Assembly (NCBI RefSeq): GCF_016031625.1
Contig: NZ_JACCHP010000015.1
Location: 7,501-71,500 of the forward strand
DNA: 64,000 nt
Origin: Bradyrhizobium agreste
GTDB lineage: Bacteria; Pseudomonadota; Alphaproteobacteria; Rhizobiales; Xanthobacteraceae
Reading direction: 5' to 3'
Shown here: positions 25,804 through 34,533 of the stretch, piece after piece
Layout of the letters: every line of letters starts with the position of its first letter
Position numbering within the stretch: the first letter of the stretch is position 1
Program-made: the position numbers and the translations under genes
The notes under the pieces: generated by a model
Told to the model about the DNA's origin: nothing
The model's database searches: none
Seen by the model: only the letters and a program-made list of their open reading frames with translations

Positions 25804-26706
25804 ATGAGCGAGGTCCCCCTGTCCGCCACTGCCGATGCTGCGCTGCAGGCCGCGCCCGCCAGCAAGGCGCGCGGTTATTGGACGACCGTCGGCCGCCGCA
25901 TCATGCGCGACAAGGTCAGCATGGCCTGCGCGCTGGTGCTGCTGCTGATCTTCCTCTCCGCGATCCTCGCGCCGTGGCTCGGTCTCGAAGACCCCTACAA
26001 GGGCTCGATGATCCGCCGGCTCCGCCACATCGGCACCACAGGCTATCCGCTCGGCACCGACGAACTCGGCCGCGACATGTTGGCACGATTGATCTATGGC
26101 GGCCGGCTGTCGCTGGTGATCGGCATCCTGCCCGTGATTCTGGCGTTCTGCATCGGCACCTCGCTCGGCATCGTTGCCGGCTATGTCGGCGGCAAGCTCA
26201 ACACCGCGATCATGCGCACGGTGGACGTGTTCTACGCCTTCCCGTCGGTGCTGCTGGCGATCGCGATCTCCGGCGCGCTCGGCGCTGGCATCCTCAACTC
26301 CATCGTGGCGCTCACCATCGTGTTCGTGCCGCAGATCACCCGCGTCGCCGAGAGCGTCACCACGGGCGTGCGCAACGTGGACTTCGTCGAGGCGGCGCGT
26401 GCCTCCGGCGCGGGCGCCTTCACCATCATGCGCGTCCACATCCTCGGCAACGTGCTGGGCGCGATCTTCGTCTATGCCACCAGCCTGATCTCGGTCTCGA
26501 TGATCCTGGCGGCCGGTCTGTCCTTCCTCGGCCTCGGCACCAAGCCGCCGGAGCCGGAATGGGGCCTGATGCTGAACACCTTGCGCACCGCGATCTACGT
26601 CAATCCCTGGGTCGCAGCCTTGCCGGGCGCGATGATCTTCGCGGTCTCGATCTGCTTCAACCTGCTCTCGGACGGCCTGCGCAGCGCCATGGACATCAGG
26701 AACTGA
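25804..26706 (+). CDS. ABC transporter permease, DppC-like
   Basis: 300 aa. The N-terminal cytoplasmic tail is followed by a first helix (ACALVLLLIFLSAILAPWLG). Typical DppC motifs are TDELGRDMLARLIYGGRLSL, the EAA loop DFVEAARASGAGAFTIMRVH, and GLSFLGLGTKPPEPEWG. The ending SDGLRSAMDIRN is typical. It forms the heterodimeric pore with the DppB-like protein. Confidence 0.93.
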   Translation: MSEVPLSATADAALQAAPASKARGYWTTVGRRIMRDKVSMACALVLLLIFLSAILAPWLGLEDPYKGSMIRRLRHIGTTGYPLGTDELGRDMLARLIYGGRLSLVIGILPVILAFCIGTSLGIVAGYVGGKLNTAIMRTVDVFYAFPSVLLAIAISGALGAGILNSIVALTIVFVPQITRVAESVTTGVRNVDFVEAARASGAGAFTIMRVHILGNVLGAIFVYATSLISVSMILAAGLSFLGLGTKPPEPEWGLMLNTLRTAIYVNPWVAALPGAMIFAVSICFNLLSDGLRSAMDIRN

Positions 26707-26747
26707 CGATGATGAGAGCAAGACAGGCCGCCGCAGCTTCGGTGCCA

Positions 26748-26877
26748 CACCTCTCCCGAAGGGAGAGGTCGGATTGCATCGCAAGATGCAATCCGGGTGA
26801 GGGGTTGCGCTTCACCGAGTTTGCCGCTCCCCCTCACCCGGCGCTGCCCGCCGACCTCTCCCCGATGGGGAGAGGTG
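26748..26877. repeat. Palindromic repeat family D (copy 2)
   Basis: Left arm CACCTCTCCCGAAGGGAGAG and right arm CTCTCCCCGATGGGGAGAGG, with an inner ATTGCATCGCAAGATGCAAT dyad. It lies between the permease and ATPase genes of the importer operon. Confidence 0.85.
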
Positions 26878-26890
26878 GGAGATCGCGGCC

Positions 26891-27952
26891 ATGAGCGAGA
26901 GCACCACTTCCATCGCCATGCTGGAGCAGGTCGAGGACCGCGGTGGGCCCGCGCAGCCGCTGCTTCAGGTCAACGGTTTGACCAAGCACTTTCCGGTGCG
27001 CGGCGGCCTGTTCGCTGCCAAACGCACCGTACGTGCTGTCGACAATGTCTCCTTCTCCGTCGCCAAGGGCGAGACGGTCGGCATCGTCGGGGAATCCGGC
27101 TGCGGCAAGTCCACCACCGCGCGACTGCTGATGCACCTGATGCCGCGCGATGAGGGCGACATCATCTATGACGGCATGACCGTCGGCCAGTCGCTGAGCT
27201 TGCGTGAGCTGCGCCGCGGCATGCAGATGGTGTTCCAGGATTCCTACGCCTCGCTCAATCCGCGTCTGACGATCGAGGAATCCATCGCCTTCGGCCCGAA
27301 AGTCCACGGCATGGCCGATGGTGCGGCCCGCATCCTTGCGCGGGAGCTGCTCGGCAAGGTCGGGCTGCGTCCCGAAAACTTCGCGAGCCGCTACCCGCAC
27401 GAGATCTCGGGCGGCCAACGCCAGCGCGTCAACATCGCCCGCGCCCTGGCGCTGTCGCCGCGGCTGGTGATCCTGGACGAGGCCGTCTCGGCGCTCGACA
27501 AGTCCGTCGAGGCGCAGGTGCTCAACCTGCTCGCCGATCTCAAGCGCGAATTCGGTCTCACCTATCTCTTCATCAGCCACGACCTCAACGTCGTCCGTTA
27601 CATCTCGGACCGCGTGCTGGTGATGTATCTCGGCGAGGTCGTCGAGCTCGGCCCGGTCGACCAGGTCTGGGACAGCCCGGCGCACCCCTACACCCGTGCG
27701 CTGCTCGCCGCGATGCCGTCCTCCGATCCTGACCGGCGCACCGAGACGCCGCCGATCACGGGCGATCCGCCCAATCCGATCGATCCGCCCTCGGGCTGCC
27801 GTTTCCATACCCGTTGCCCGTTTGCGGAGCCGCTCTGCGCAAATGCGACACCAAAGCTCACCGCGCTGGATAATATGGGTCACGAGGCCGCGTGCTACAT
27901 GGCAATACCGGGTTCAGGCCATAGCCGCGCGCCCAGGGGAGAAACCGCATGA
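26891..27952 (+). CDS. ABC transporter ATP-binding protein, DppF-like
   Basis: 353 aa ATPase of the oligopeptide family. Walker A is GESGCGKST, the Q-loop is MVFQDSYASLNPR, the signature is ISGGQRQR, Walker B is RLVILDEAVSALD, and the H-loop is LFISHDLN. The C-terminal oligopeptide-transporter domain has the cysteine pattern CRFHTRCPFAEPLC, which in relatives binds an iron-sulphur cluster. Its stop overlaps the start of the small AtzG-like gene (ATGA at 27949-27952). Confidence 0.93.
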   Translation: MSESTTSIAMLEQVEDRGGPAQPLLQVNGLTKHFPVRGGLFAAKRTVRAVDNVSFSVAKGETVGIVGESGCGKSTTARLLMHLMPRDEGDIIYDGMTVGQSLSLRELRRGMQMVFQDSYASLNPRLTIEESIAFGPKVHGMADGAARILARELLGKVGLRPENFASRYPHEISGGQRQRVNIARALALSPRLVILDEAVSALDKSVEAQVLNLLADLKREFGLTYLFISHDLNVVRYISDRVLVMYLGEVVELGPVDQVWDSPAHPYTRALLAAMPSSDPDRRTETPPITGDPPNPIDPPSGCRFHTRCPFAEPLCANATPKLTALDNMGHEAACYMAIPGSGHSRAPRGETA

Positions 27953-28146
27953 CGAGACCGACACCGAAAGAGATCAAGCCGATCGCACACATCGCCGGCG
28001 TGCCTGTGGACGACGAGATCGCGACCCGCATCTCCAATGCCATCGGCCCAGCCTTCGAAGGCTTCGCCGCCATCGCCGGCACGCTGCCGTTCGATTTGGA
28101 GCCCGCAGCTTACGTGCTCGCGCAGACGCAGAAGGTGTCGAAATGA
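27949..28146 (+). CDS. Small GatC/AtzG-like protein (DUF4089 type), amidase partner
   Basis: 65 aa. It is helical in the first half, and the end FEGFAAIAGTLPFDLEPAAYV resembles the AtzG-like family, whose proteins pack against an amidase as GatC does against GatA. AGGGGAG lies seven bases before ATG 27949. It overlaps the ATPase stop (ATGA) and the amidase start (ATGA at 28143-28146), so it is translationally coupled to both. The family call comes from weak similarity and context; structure-based comparison would settle it. Confidence 0.65.
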   Translation: MTRPTPKEIKPIAHIAGVPVDDEIATRISNAIGPAFEGFAAIAGTLPFDLEPAAYVLAQTQKVSK

Positions 28147-29558
28147 GCCGTGAGCCCGCCTTGATGACGCTCACCGAGGTCGCGCGCGCGATCACGATGA
28201 AGCAGGTGTCCTCGCAGGAGGCGACGCGCGCGCTGCTGCAGCGCATCGCGCAGTGGCAGCCGCATCTCAACGCCTTCATGTCGATCGAGGCCGAGGCTGC
28301 GTTGAAAGCGGCGGATGCCGCCGATGCCGAGCTGGCCAAGGGCAATGTCCGTGGTCCCCTGCATGGCGTGCCGCTCGCGCACAAGGACATGTATTACGAT
28401 GCCGGCAACGTCACGACCTGCGGCTCGCTGATCCGCCGCGATTTCGTGCCGACCGTCACGTCCACTGCCTTGCAGCGGCTGAAGGACGCCGGCCAGGTCC
28501 GGCTCGGCACGCTGCATCTCGCCGAGTTCGCCTATGGTGCGACCGGGCACAACAGCCATTATGGTCCGGTGCGCAATCCATGGAACGTGGCGCACATCAC
28601 CGGCGGCTCCTCCTCGGGCTCCGGCTCGGCGGTCGCCGCGCGCCTGACCTATGCCGCGCTCGGCTCCGACACCGGCGGCTCGATCCGCATGCCCGCGCAT
28701 TTCTGCGGTGTCACGGGGCTCAAGACCACCTGGAGCCGCGTCAGCCGCGCCGGCGCCATGCCGCTGTCGCAATCGCTCGACACGGTCGGCCCGCTCGCCC
28801 GCACCGCGGAGGACTGCGCGCTGCTGCTGGCGTTGACGGCCGGCCCGGATCCGGAGGATCCGACCGCGAGCCGCGAGCCTCTCTCGGACTACGTCGCTGC
28901 GACCAAGGCATCCCTGAACGGCCTCAAGATCGGCGTGCCCGCGACCTACTATGTCGACGATCTCGACAGCGAGGTCGCGCGCGTGCTCGACGAGACCATT
29001 GCGGTGCTCAAGCGCGAGGGCGCCGACATCGTCAAGGTCGAGCTGCCGGACCAGCGGCAATTGCAGGCGGCGAGCCAGCTCGTGCTGGCCGCCGAAGCCG
29101 CCGCCTTCCACAAGCGCTGGTTGATCGAGCGTTCGCAGGATTACGGCGCGCAGACATTGATGCGCCTCCAGAACGGCCTGGCCGTTCCCGCCATCACCTA
29201 TCTCGAGGCGATGCGTTGGCGCGGGCCGGCGCTCGCGGCCCACAATGCCGCGACAGCAGGCGTCGATGCGGTGGTCGCGCCGGCGTCCCCGGTGCCGGCG
29301 CCGACGATCGAGGAGAGCGACGTTGGCGGCGGCCCGAACGCGCCGGCGCTGTTGCAGCGGCTGACGCTGTTCACCCGCCCGGTGAACTTCCTGGGCCTGC
29401 CGTCACTGACCATTCCATCGGGCTTCACCAGGAACGGCCTGCCGGTCGGCATGCAGCTGATCGGCCGCTCCTTCGACGAAGCCACCCTGCTGACGATTGG
29501 CGCCGCGTTCCAGCGCGCCACCGACTATCACGACCGATTGCCGAAGCTGCCGTCATGA
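28143..29558 (+). CDS. Amidase signature family enzyme
   Basis: 471 aa. The catalytic Ser-cisSer-Lys triad region is complete: Lys in GVPLAHKDMYY, the glycine-serine signature TGGSSSGSGSAVAA, and the nucleophile segment SDTGGSIRMPA. It hydrolyses an amide to acid and ammonia, cytoplasmic. ATG 28143 overlaps the small AtzG-like gene, and its own stop overlaps the next ATPase start (ATGA at 29555-29558). Being embedded between two importer ATPase genes strongly links it to the imported compound. A transamidase role is unlikely because GatB and the true GatA context are absent. Confidence 0.92.
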   Translation: MSREPALMTLTEVARAITMKQVSSQEATRALLQRIAQWQPHLNAFMSIEAEAALKAADAADAELAKGNVRGPLHGVPLAHKDMYYDAGNVTTCGSLIRRDFVPTVTSTALQRLKDAGQVRLGTLHLAEFAYGATGHNSHYGPVRNPWNVAHITGGSSSGSGSAVAARLTYAALGSDTGGSIRMPAHFCGVTGLKTTWSRVSRAGAMPLSQSLDTVGPLARTAEDCALLLALTAGPDPEDPTASREPLSDYVAATKASLNGLKIGVPATYYVDDLDSEVARVLDETIAVLKREGADIVKVELPDQRQLQAASQLVLAAEAAAFHKRWLIERSQDYGAQTLMRLQNGLAVPAITYLEAMRWRGPALAAHNAATAGVDAVVAPASPVPAPTIEESDVGGGPNAPALLQRLTLFTRPVNFLGLPSLTIPSGFTRNGLPVGMQLIGRSFDEATLLTIGAAFQRATDYHDRLPKLPS

Positions 29559-30532
29559 CAAACCTCGTCGAGATCTCGGGCCTCAACATCCGCTTCACCG
29601 GCGAGCGCACGGTCTACGCCGTGAACGATCTCAGTCTCTCGCTCGGCAACAGCGAGGTGCTGGGCCTGCTCGGCGAGTCCGGTTCGGGCAAGAGCGTGAC
29701 CTTGCGTGCCTTGATGCGGCTATTGCCGGAGAAGCGCACGCAGATTTCGGGCAAGGTCAACGTGATGGGACAGGACGTGCTCGCCATGAACGACGAGCAA
29801 CTGTCGGCCTTTCGCGGCCAGACCGTGTCGATGATCTTCCAGGAGCCGGCGCTCGCGCTCGATCCGGTCTACACGATCGGCGCACAGATTGCCGAAAGCG
29901 TGGTGCGCCATGAGGGCAAGAGTCTTGCGGAAGGGCGCGCACGCGCGCTCGAAATGCTCGAGGTCGTGCGCATCCCATCCGCCAAGCGCAGGCTCGACGC
30001 CTATCCGCACGAAATGTCCGGCGGCATGCGCCAACGCGCCATGATTGCTCTGGCGCTGGCCTGCCGGCCAAAAATCCTGTTGGCGGACGAGCCGACCACC
30101 GCGCTCGATGCCACCGTGCAGATCCAGATCCTGCTCTTGCTGCGCGAGCTTCAGCGCGAGTTCGGCATGTCCGTTATCTTTGTCACCCACGACATCGGTG
30201 TTGCGATCGAGATCTGCGACCGCGTCGCGGTGATGTATGCCGGCCAGATCGTGGAGCAGGGGACCTTGCGCGACATCGTCCGCTCGCCGGTGCATCCCTA
30301 TGCCAAGGGCCTGCTCGCCTCCACCATCCACGGCGCCAAGCGGGGCCAGCGGCTGGAGACCATCCCCGGCACGCCGCCGTCGCTGGCCGAGAAGCCGCAC
30401 AATTGCTCCTTCGCTTTCCGCTGCAAGTTCGCCGAGCCGCGCTGCCTGGAGCAATTGCCCGGGAATGTCGAGGTCGGGCCGGGTCGGGCGGCGAGGTGTG
30501 TGCTGGCCGAGCCGGTCACCGTAGTGTCATAG
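29555..30532 (+). CDS. ABC transporter ATP-binding protein, DppD-like
   Basis: 325 aa. Walker A is GESGSGKSV, the Q-loop is MIFQEPALALDPVY, the signature is MSGGMRQR, Walker B is KILLADEPTTALD, and the H-loop is VIFVTHDIG. The C-terminal cysteine region is CSFAFRCKFAEPRC. It completes the two-ATPase, two-permease Dpp-type importer and is the last gene of the operon. Confidence 0.93.
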   Translation: MTNLVEISGLNIRFTGERTVYAVNDLSLSLGNSEVLGLLGESGSGKSVTLRALMRLLPEKRTQISGKVNVMGQDVLAMNDEQLSAFRGQTVSMIFQEPALALDPVYTIGAQIAESVVRHEGKSLAEGRARALEMLEVVRIPSAKRRLDAYPHEMSGGMRQRAMIALALACRPKILLADEPTTALDATVQIQILLLLRELQREFGMSVIFVTHDIGVAIEICDRVAVMYAGQIVEQGTLRDIVRSPVHPYAKGLLASTIHGAKRGQRLETIPGTPPSLAEKPHNCSFAFRCKFAEPRCLEQLPGNVEVGPGRAARCVLAEPVTVVS

Positions 30533-30635
30533 TTCGGATGAGTTGAGCGGGGCGGCGCAAGCCTTCCCAGCATTCACACCCCATTCATCCCGGTTCCCGT
30601 TCCATGCCTCCCGTTCACGGAGAGGGACCTCACTG

Positions 30636-30905
30636 ATGTACATTTCCAACGAAGGCCTGCTCGTCATCCTGTTCGTCGGCCTCGTCGCCGGCTGGCTCGC
30701 CGGCAAAATCGTGCGGGGCGCCGGGTTTGGTCTTATCGGCGACATCGTGATCGGCATCTGTGGTGCGCTGGTGGCGAGCCTGCTGTTTCCAAAGCTTGGC
30801 GTCCGCCTCGGCACCGGCCTGGTCTCCGAAATCGTCTATTCCGCCATCGGCGCGGTCATCCTGCTGCTGGTGGTGCGGCTGGTGCGCGGCGGCGGCCGGC
30901 TCTAG
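30636..30905 (+). CDS. GlsB/YeaQ/YmgE family membrane protein
   Basis: 89 aa with three hydrophobic segments: LLVILFVGLVAGWLAGKIV, GDIVIGICGALVASLLF and IVYSAIGAVILLLVVRLV. The pattern GWLAGKIVRGAGFGLIGDIVIGICGA is diagnostic of the transglycosylase-associated, stress-linked small membrane proteins. ATG 30636 has GAGAGGGA about eight bases upstream. Its function is not established in the family beyond association with general stress. Confidence 0.88.
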   Translation: MYISNEGLLVILFVGLVAGWLAGKIVRGAGFGLIGDIVIGICGALVASLLFPKLGVRLGTGLVSEIVYSAIGAVILLLVVRLVRGGGRL

Positions 30906-31165
30906 CCAGCCCCTCGGTTCGATGGATCGGAACTTGCCGCTTCTTCTGAGTTGGGGAAGGCGGTGGCCTCTGCACCAAAAAGCCGCAAAGACTGTGAAAT
31001 ACCGGACTTGCGTGTGGAGCCGTCAGGGGTAGATGTGGCCCACGGGTTCTGGCTGAACCTGGCTCGCGTTGGACGCAGAGTAAACAGGATGTTAATCCGG
31101 GGCGACTACCCTGAATTGCCCGTGAAATCAGGGGCTGTGGCCCCCACACGAAAGAGAAGAGACTG

Positions 31166-32914
31166 ATGGCAGCCATCCCTGGCGTCCGCCGTTCAGAGCT
31201 CGGTGACGCCTTGCGCGCTTGTCGCATGGCCTTCATCGGCGTCGGCCTGATGAGCTGCATGATCAACCTGCTCTACCTGACCGGGTCGATCTTCATGCTG
31301 GAGGTCTATGACCGGGTGCTGCCGAGCCGCAGCATCCCGACCCTGGTCGGCCTCATCATCCTCGCCAGCTTCCTCTACATGGCGCAGGGCGTGCTCGACA
31401 TGATCCGCAACCGCATCCTGGGGCGGATCGGCACCTCGCTTGACGAGGCCCTCAACAAGCGCGTGTTCGATACCATCGTGCGCCTGCCGCTCCTGGTCGG
31501 GAGCCGCAACGAGGGCCTGCAGCCGCTGCGCGATCTCGACAATGTCCGCTCCTTCCTCGGCGGCATGGGCCCGAGCGCGTTCTTCGACCTGCCCTGGCTG
31601 CCGCTCTATCTGGCCATCTGCTTCGCCTTCCACGTCCTGATCGGGGTCACCGCGCTGGTCGGCGCCATCATCCTGGTCGGGCTGACGCTGGTCACCGAGT
31701 TCATGTCCCGCCAGCCGGCGAAGGAGGCGATGGGCCTCGCCGCCCGGCGCAACGATCTCGCCCAGGCCAGCCGCCGCAACGCCGAAGTGATGGTGTCGAT
31801 GGGAATGGCCGGCCGGATGAACCAGCGCTGGAGCGAGGCCAACGAAAAATACCTCGCCGGCAATCAGCGGGCGAGCGACGTCGCCGGCGGTCTCGGCGCG
31901 GTCGCAAAGGTGCTGCGCATGATGCTGCAATCGGCCGTGCTCGCAGTCGGCGCCTATCTCGTCATCCACCAGGAGGCGACCGCGGGCATCATCATCGCCG
32001 GCTCGATCCTGTCCGCCCGCGCGCTCGCGCCGGTCGATCTCGCCATCGCGCATTGGAAATCCTTCGTCGCGGCGCGCCAGAGCTGGCAGCGCCTGACGCG
32101 CCTGTTGGAGCAGATGCCGGCGCAGGCGATGCCGACCCAGCTGCAGGCGCCGACCAGCCGGCTCTCGGTCGAAGGCGTCGCCATGGTGCCGCCCGGCGAT
32201 CAGCGGCTCGTGGTGCAGGATGTCACCTTCGCGCTGGCCGCCGGCAGCGGCCTCGGCGTGATCGGCCCAAGCGGCTCCGGCAAGTCATCGCTGATCCGCG
32301 CGCTGGTCGGGGTCTGGCAGCCGGTGCGCGGCAAGGTGCGGCTCGACGGCGCGGCGCTCGATCAATGGTCGAGCGACGCGCTCGGCCGCCATATCGGCTA
32401 TCTGCCGCAGGACGTCGAATTGTTCGGCGGTACCATCGCGCAGAACATCTGCCGCTTTGATCCCGAGGCCACCTCCGATGCGATCATCGCCGCGGCCAAG
32501 GAGGCCGGCGTGCACGAGATGATCATCAAGATGCGCGAGGGCTACAACACGCAAGTAGGCGAGCAGGGCGCCGCGCTCTCCGCAGGCCAGGCCCAGCGCG
32601 TGGCGCTGGCGCGCGCGCTCTACGGCAACCCCTTCCTGATCGTGCTCGACGAGCCCAATTCCAATCTCGACACCGAAGGCGACGAGGCGCTGACCCGCGC
32701 CGTCCGCTCGGCACGCGAGCGCGGTGCCATCGTCGTCGTGGTGGCGCACCGGCCGATCGGCGTCGAGGCGGTCGACCAGATCCTGGTGCTGCGCGACGGC
32801 CGCATGCAGGCCTTCGGCCCCAAGGAGCAGGTGCTCGCCCAGGTGCTGCAGCCGCGCGTGACGCCGCCGGCACCGATCAAGATCGTCAGCGAAGCCGGAG
32901 TGGCCAAACCATGA
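31166..32914 (+). CDS. Type I secretion system permease/ATPase (PrtD-like)
   Basis: 582 aa ABC exporter half-transporter. The membrane domain spans about residues 20-300 and begins with FIGVGLMSCMINLLYLTGSI, followed by the PrtD-type FMLEVYDRVLPSRSIPTL. The nucleotide-binding domain has Walker A GPSGSGKSS, signature LSAGQAQRVALARAL, Walker B FLIVLDEPNSNLD and the H-loop VVAHRP. There is no C39 peptidase or calcineurin-like extension. It overlaps the adaptor gene by four bases (ATGA at 32911-32914). Outer-membrane and substrate genes are not in the window. Confidence 0.93.
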   Translation: MAAIPGVRRSELGDALRACRMAFIGVGLMSCMINLLYLTGSIFMLEVYDRVLPSRSIPTLVGLIILASFLYMAQGVLDMIRNRILGRIGTSLDEALNKRVFDTIVRLPLLVGSRNEGLQPLRDLDNVRSFLGGMGPSAFFDLPWLPLYLAICFAFHVLIGVTALVGAIILVGLTLVTEFMSRQPAKEAMGLAARRNDLAQASRRNAEVMVSMGMAGRMNQRWSEANEKYLAGNQRASDVAGGLGAVAKVLRMMLQSAVLAVGAYLVIHQEATAGIIIAGSILSARALAPVDLAIAHWKSFVAARQSWQRLTRLLEQMPAQAMPTQLQAPTSRLSVEGVAMVPPGDQRLVVQDVTFALAAGSGLGVIGPSGSGKSSLIRALVGVWQPVRGKVRLDGAALDQWSSDALGRHIGYLPQDVELFGGTIAQNICRFDPEATSDAIIAAAKEAGVHEMIIKMREGYNTQVGEQGAALSAGQAQRVALARALYGNPFLIVLDEPNSNLDTEGDEALTRAVRSARERGAIVVVVAHRPIGVEAVDQILVLRDGRMQAFGPKEQVLAQVLQPRVTPPAPIKIVSEAGVAKP

Positions 32915-34245
32915 GCACGATGGCCATCGGCGGCCCGAAGCCTGGCACGAAGAAGACCGTGCGCGAGTCCATCAAGTTTCACCTGCTGCTCGGGCTTGGC
33001 ATCGTGCTGGTCCTCGTGATTGGCCTCGGCGGCTGGGCCTCGACCGTCCTGATCTCGGGCGCGCTGATCGCGCCGGGCCAGATCGTGGTCGAATCCAACG
33101 TCAAGAAGGTGCAGCATCCGACCGGCGGGGTGGTCGGCGAGGTGCGCGCCCGCGACGGCGACCTGGTCAAGTCCGGCGACATCGTCGTGCGGCTCGACGA
33201 CACCGTCACCAAGGCCAACCTTGCCATCGTCACCAAGAATCTCGACGCCGCGCAGGCGCGTGCGTCGCGATTGCAGGCCGAGCAGCGCGGTCTCGACCGA
33301 ATCGAATTCCCGCAAAGCCTGATCGAGCGGGCGGGCGATCCCGACGTCAAGGCGTTGCTCGCCGCGGAAACCAAGCTGTTCGAGGTCCGCGTCAACGGCC
33401 GCACCGGACAGAAGGCGCAACTCCGCGAGCGCATCACGCAGCTCAACGAAGAGATCGCCGGTCTCAGCGCCCAGGAGAAGGCCAAGGACCAGGAGATCGC
33501 GCTGGTGCAGAACGAGCTCACCGGCGTGCGCGAGCTCTACGACAAGCGTCTGGTGCAGATCTCGCGCCTGACCCAGCTCGAACGCGATTCGGCCCGCCTC
33601 AACGGCGAGCGTGCGCAGTACATCGCCTCGCGCGCCCAGGCCAAGGGCAAGATCACCGAGACCGAGCTCCAGATCATCCAGATCGACAAGGACGTGGTCA
33701 GCGAGGTCTCGAAGGACCTGCGCGAGACCAACGACAAGATCGGCGAGCTGATCGAGCGCAAGGTCGCGGCCGAAGACCAGCTCCGCCGCGTCGACATCCG
33801 CGCGCCGCAGGACGGCATGGTGCTGCAATCGACGGTGCACACGATCGGCGGCGTTGTCACCGCCGGCGACACCTTGATGCTGATCGTGCCGCAGGCCGAC
33901 GATCTCCAGGTTGAGGCCAAGGTCAATCCGGTTGACATCGACAAGCTCCAGATCGGCCAGAAGACGCTGCTGCGCCTGTCGGCATTCAACCAGCGCACCA
34001 CGCCCGAGCTCAACGGCGTCGTCAGCCGCGTCTCGCCCGACGTCACCACCGACCAGCGCACCGGCCAAGGCTATTACACCATCCGCGTCTCGATGCCGGC
34101 CGAGGAACTCGCCCGGCTCGGCGACGTCAAGCTGATCCCCGGCATGCCCGTGGAAGCCTTCGTCCAGACCGGCGACCGCACCATGCTGTCCTATCTGATG
34201 AAGCCGTTGCACGACCAGCTGATGCGGGCGTTCCGCGAGAAGTGA
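32911..34245 (+). CDS. HlyD family type I secretion membrane-fusion protein (PrtE-like)
   Basis: 444 aa. A single N-terminal membrane segment (LLLGLGIVLVLVIGLGGWAS) is followed by the biotinyl-like half motif PGQIVVESNVKKVQHPTGG. A long coiled coil spans about residues 100-290 (many Glu/Arg/Leu heptads), and the C-terminal barrel has VHTIGGVVTAGDTLMLIVPQ. It links the inner-membrane exporter to a TolC-type channel. It is translationally coupled to the ATPase gene. Confidence 0.93.
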   Translation: MSTMAIGGPKPGTKKTVRESIKFHLLLGLGIVLVLVIGLGGWASTVLISGALIAPGQIVVESNVKKVQHPTGGVVGEVRARDGDLVKSGDIVVRLDDTVTKANLAIVTKNLDAAQARASRLQAEQRGLDRIEFPQSLIERAGDPDVKALLAAETKLFEVRVNGRTGQKAQLRERITQLNEEIAGLSAQEKAKDQEIALVQNELTGVRELYDKRLVQISRLTQLERDSARLNGERAQYIASRAQAKGKITETELQIIQIDKDVVSEVSKDLRETNDKIGELIERKVAAEDQLRRVDIRAPQDGMVLQSTVHTIGGVVTAGDTLMLIVPQADDLQVEAKVNPVDIDKLQIGQKTLLRLSAFNQRTTPELNGVVSRVSPDVTTDQRTGQGYYTIRVSMPAEELARLGDVKLIPGMPVEAFVQTGDRTMLSYLMKPLHDQLMRAFREK

Positions 34246-34255
34246 CGCGCGACTT

Positions 34256-34455
34256 ACCCTCCCCTGGAGGGGGAGGGTCGATCGCGCGAAGCGCGAGCGG
34301 GGTGGGGTGACAGTCTATCCATGCGTGACGCGCTCGCGTGGCGGATCATCACAATCCCGAGCTCGTGAGTTAGACTGCCTCTGTAGCTTCACCCCACCCC
34401 GCTACGCATTTCGCTTCGCTGCATGCGTAGCGACCCTCCCCCTCCAGGGGAGGGT
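34256..34455. repeat. Palindromic repeat family B (copy 3)
   Basis: Outer arms ACCCTCCCCTGGAGGGGGAG and CTCCCCCTCCAGGGGAGGGT. The central part is longer than in the other copies. It lies between the HlyD and AMP nucleosidase genes. Confidence 0.85.
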
Positions 34456-34533
34456 AAGAAGAGCCGCAATGACGGGGCGGGCCCGTTCTTGCTATAGTTC
34501 GACCCAGAGCCCAGCAAGTCCGGCGGTCGATCC

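Noticed and set aside
27696..28142. N-terminal extension of the amidase frame
   Set aside because: It overlaps the ATPase and small-protein genes. The ATG at 28143 has the usual ATGA coupling and begins at the amidase domain.
30951..31166. A 71-codon frame before the type I secretion gene, ending at its start codon
   Set aside because: It needs a TTG start, and its third positions are less GC-rich than the neighbours. It has no recognised motif and is more likely leader DNA.
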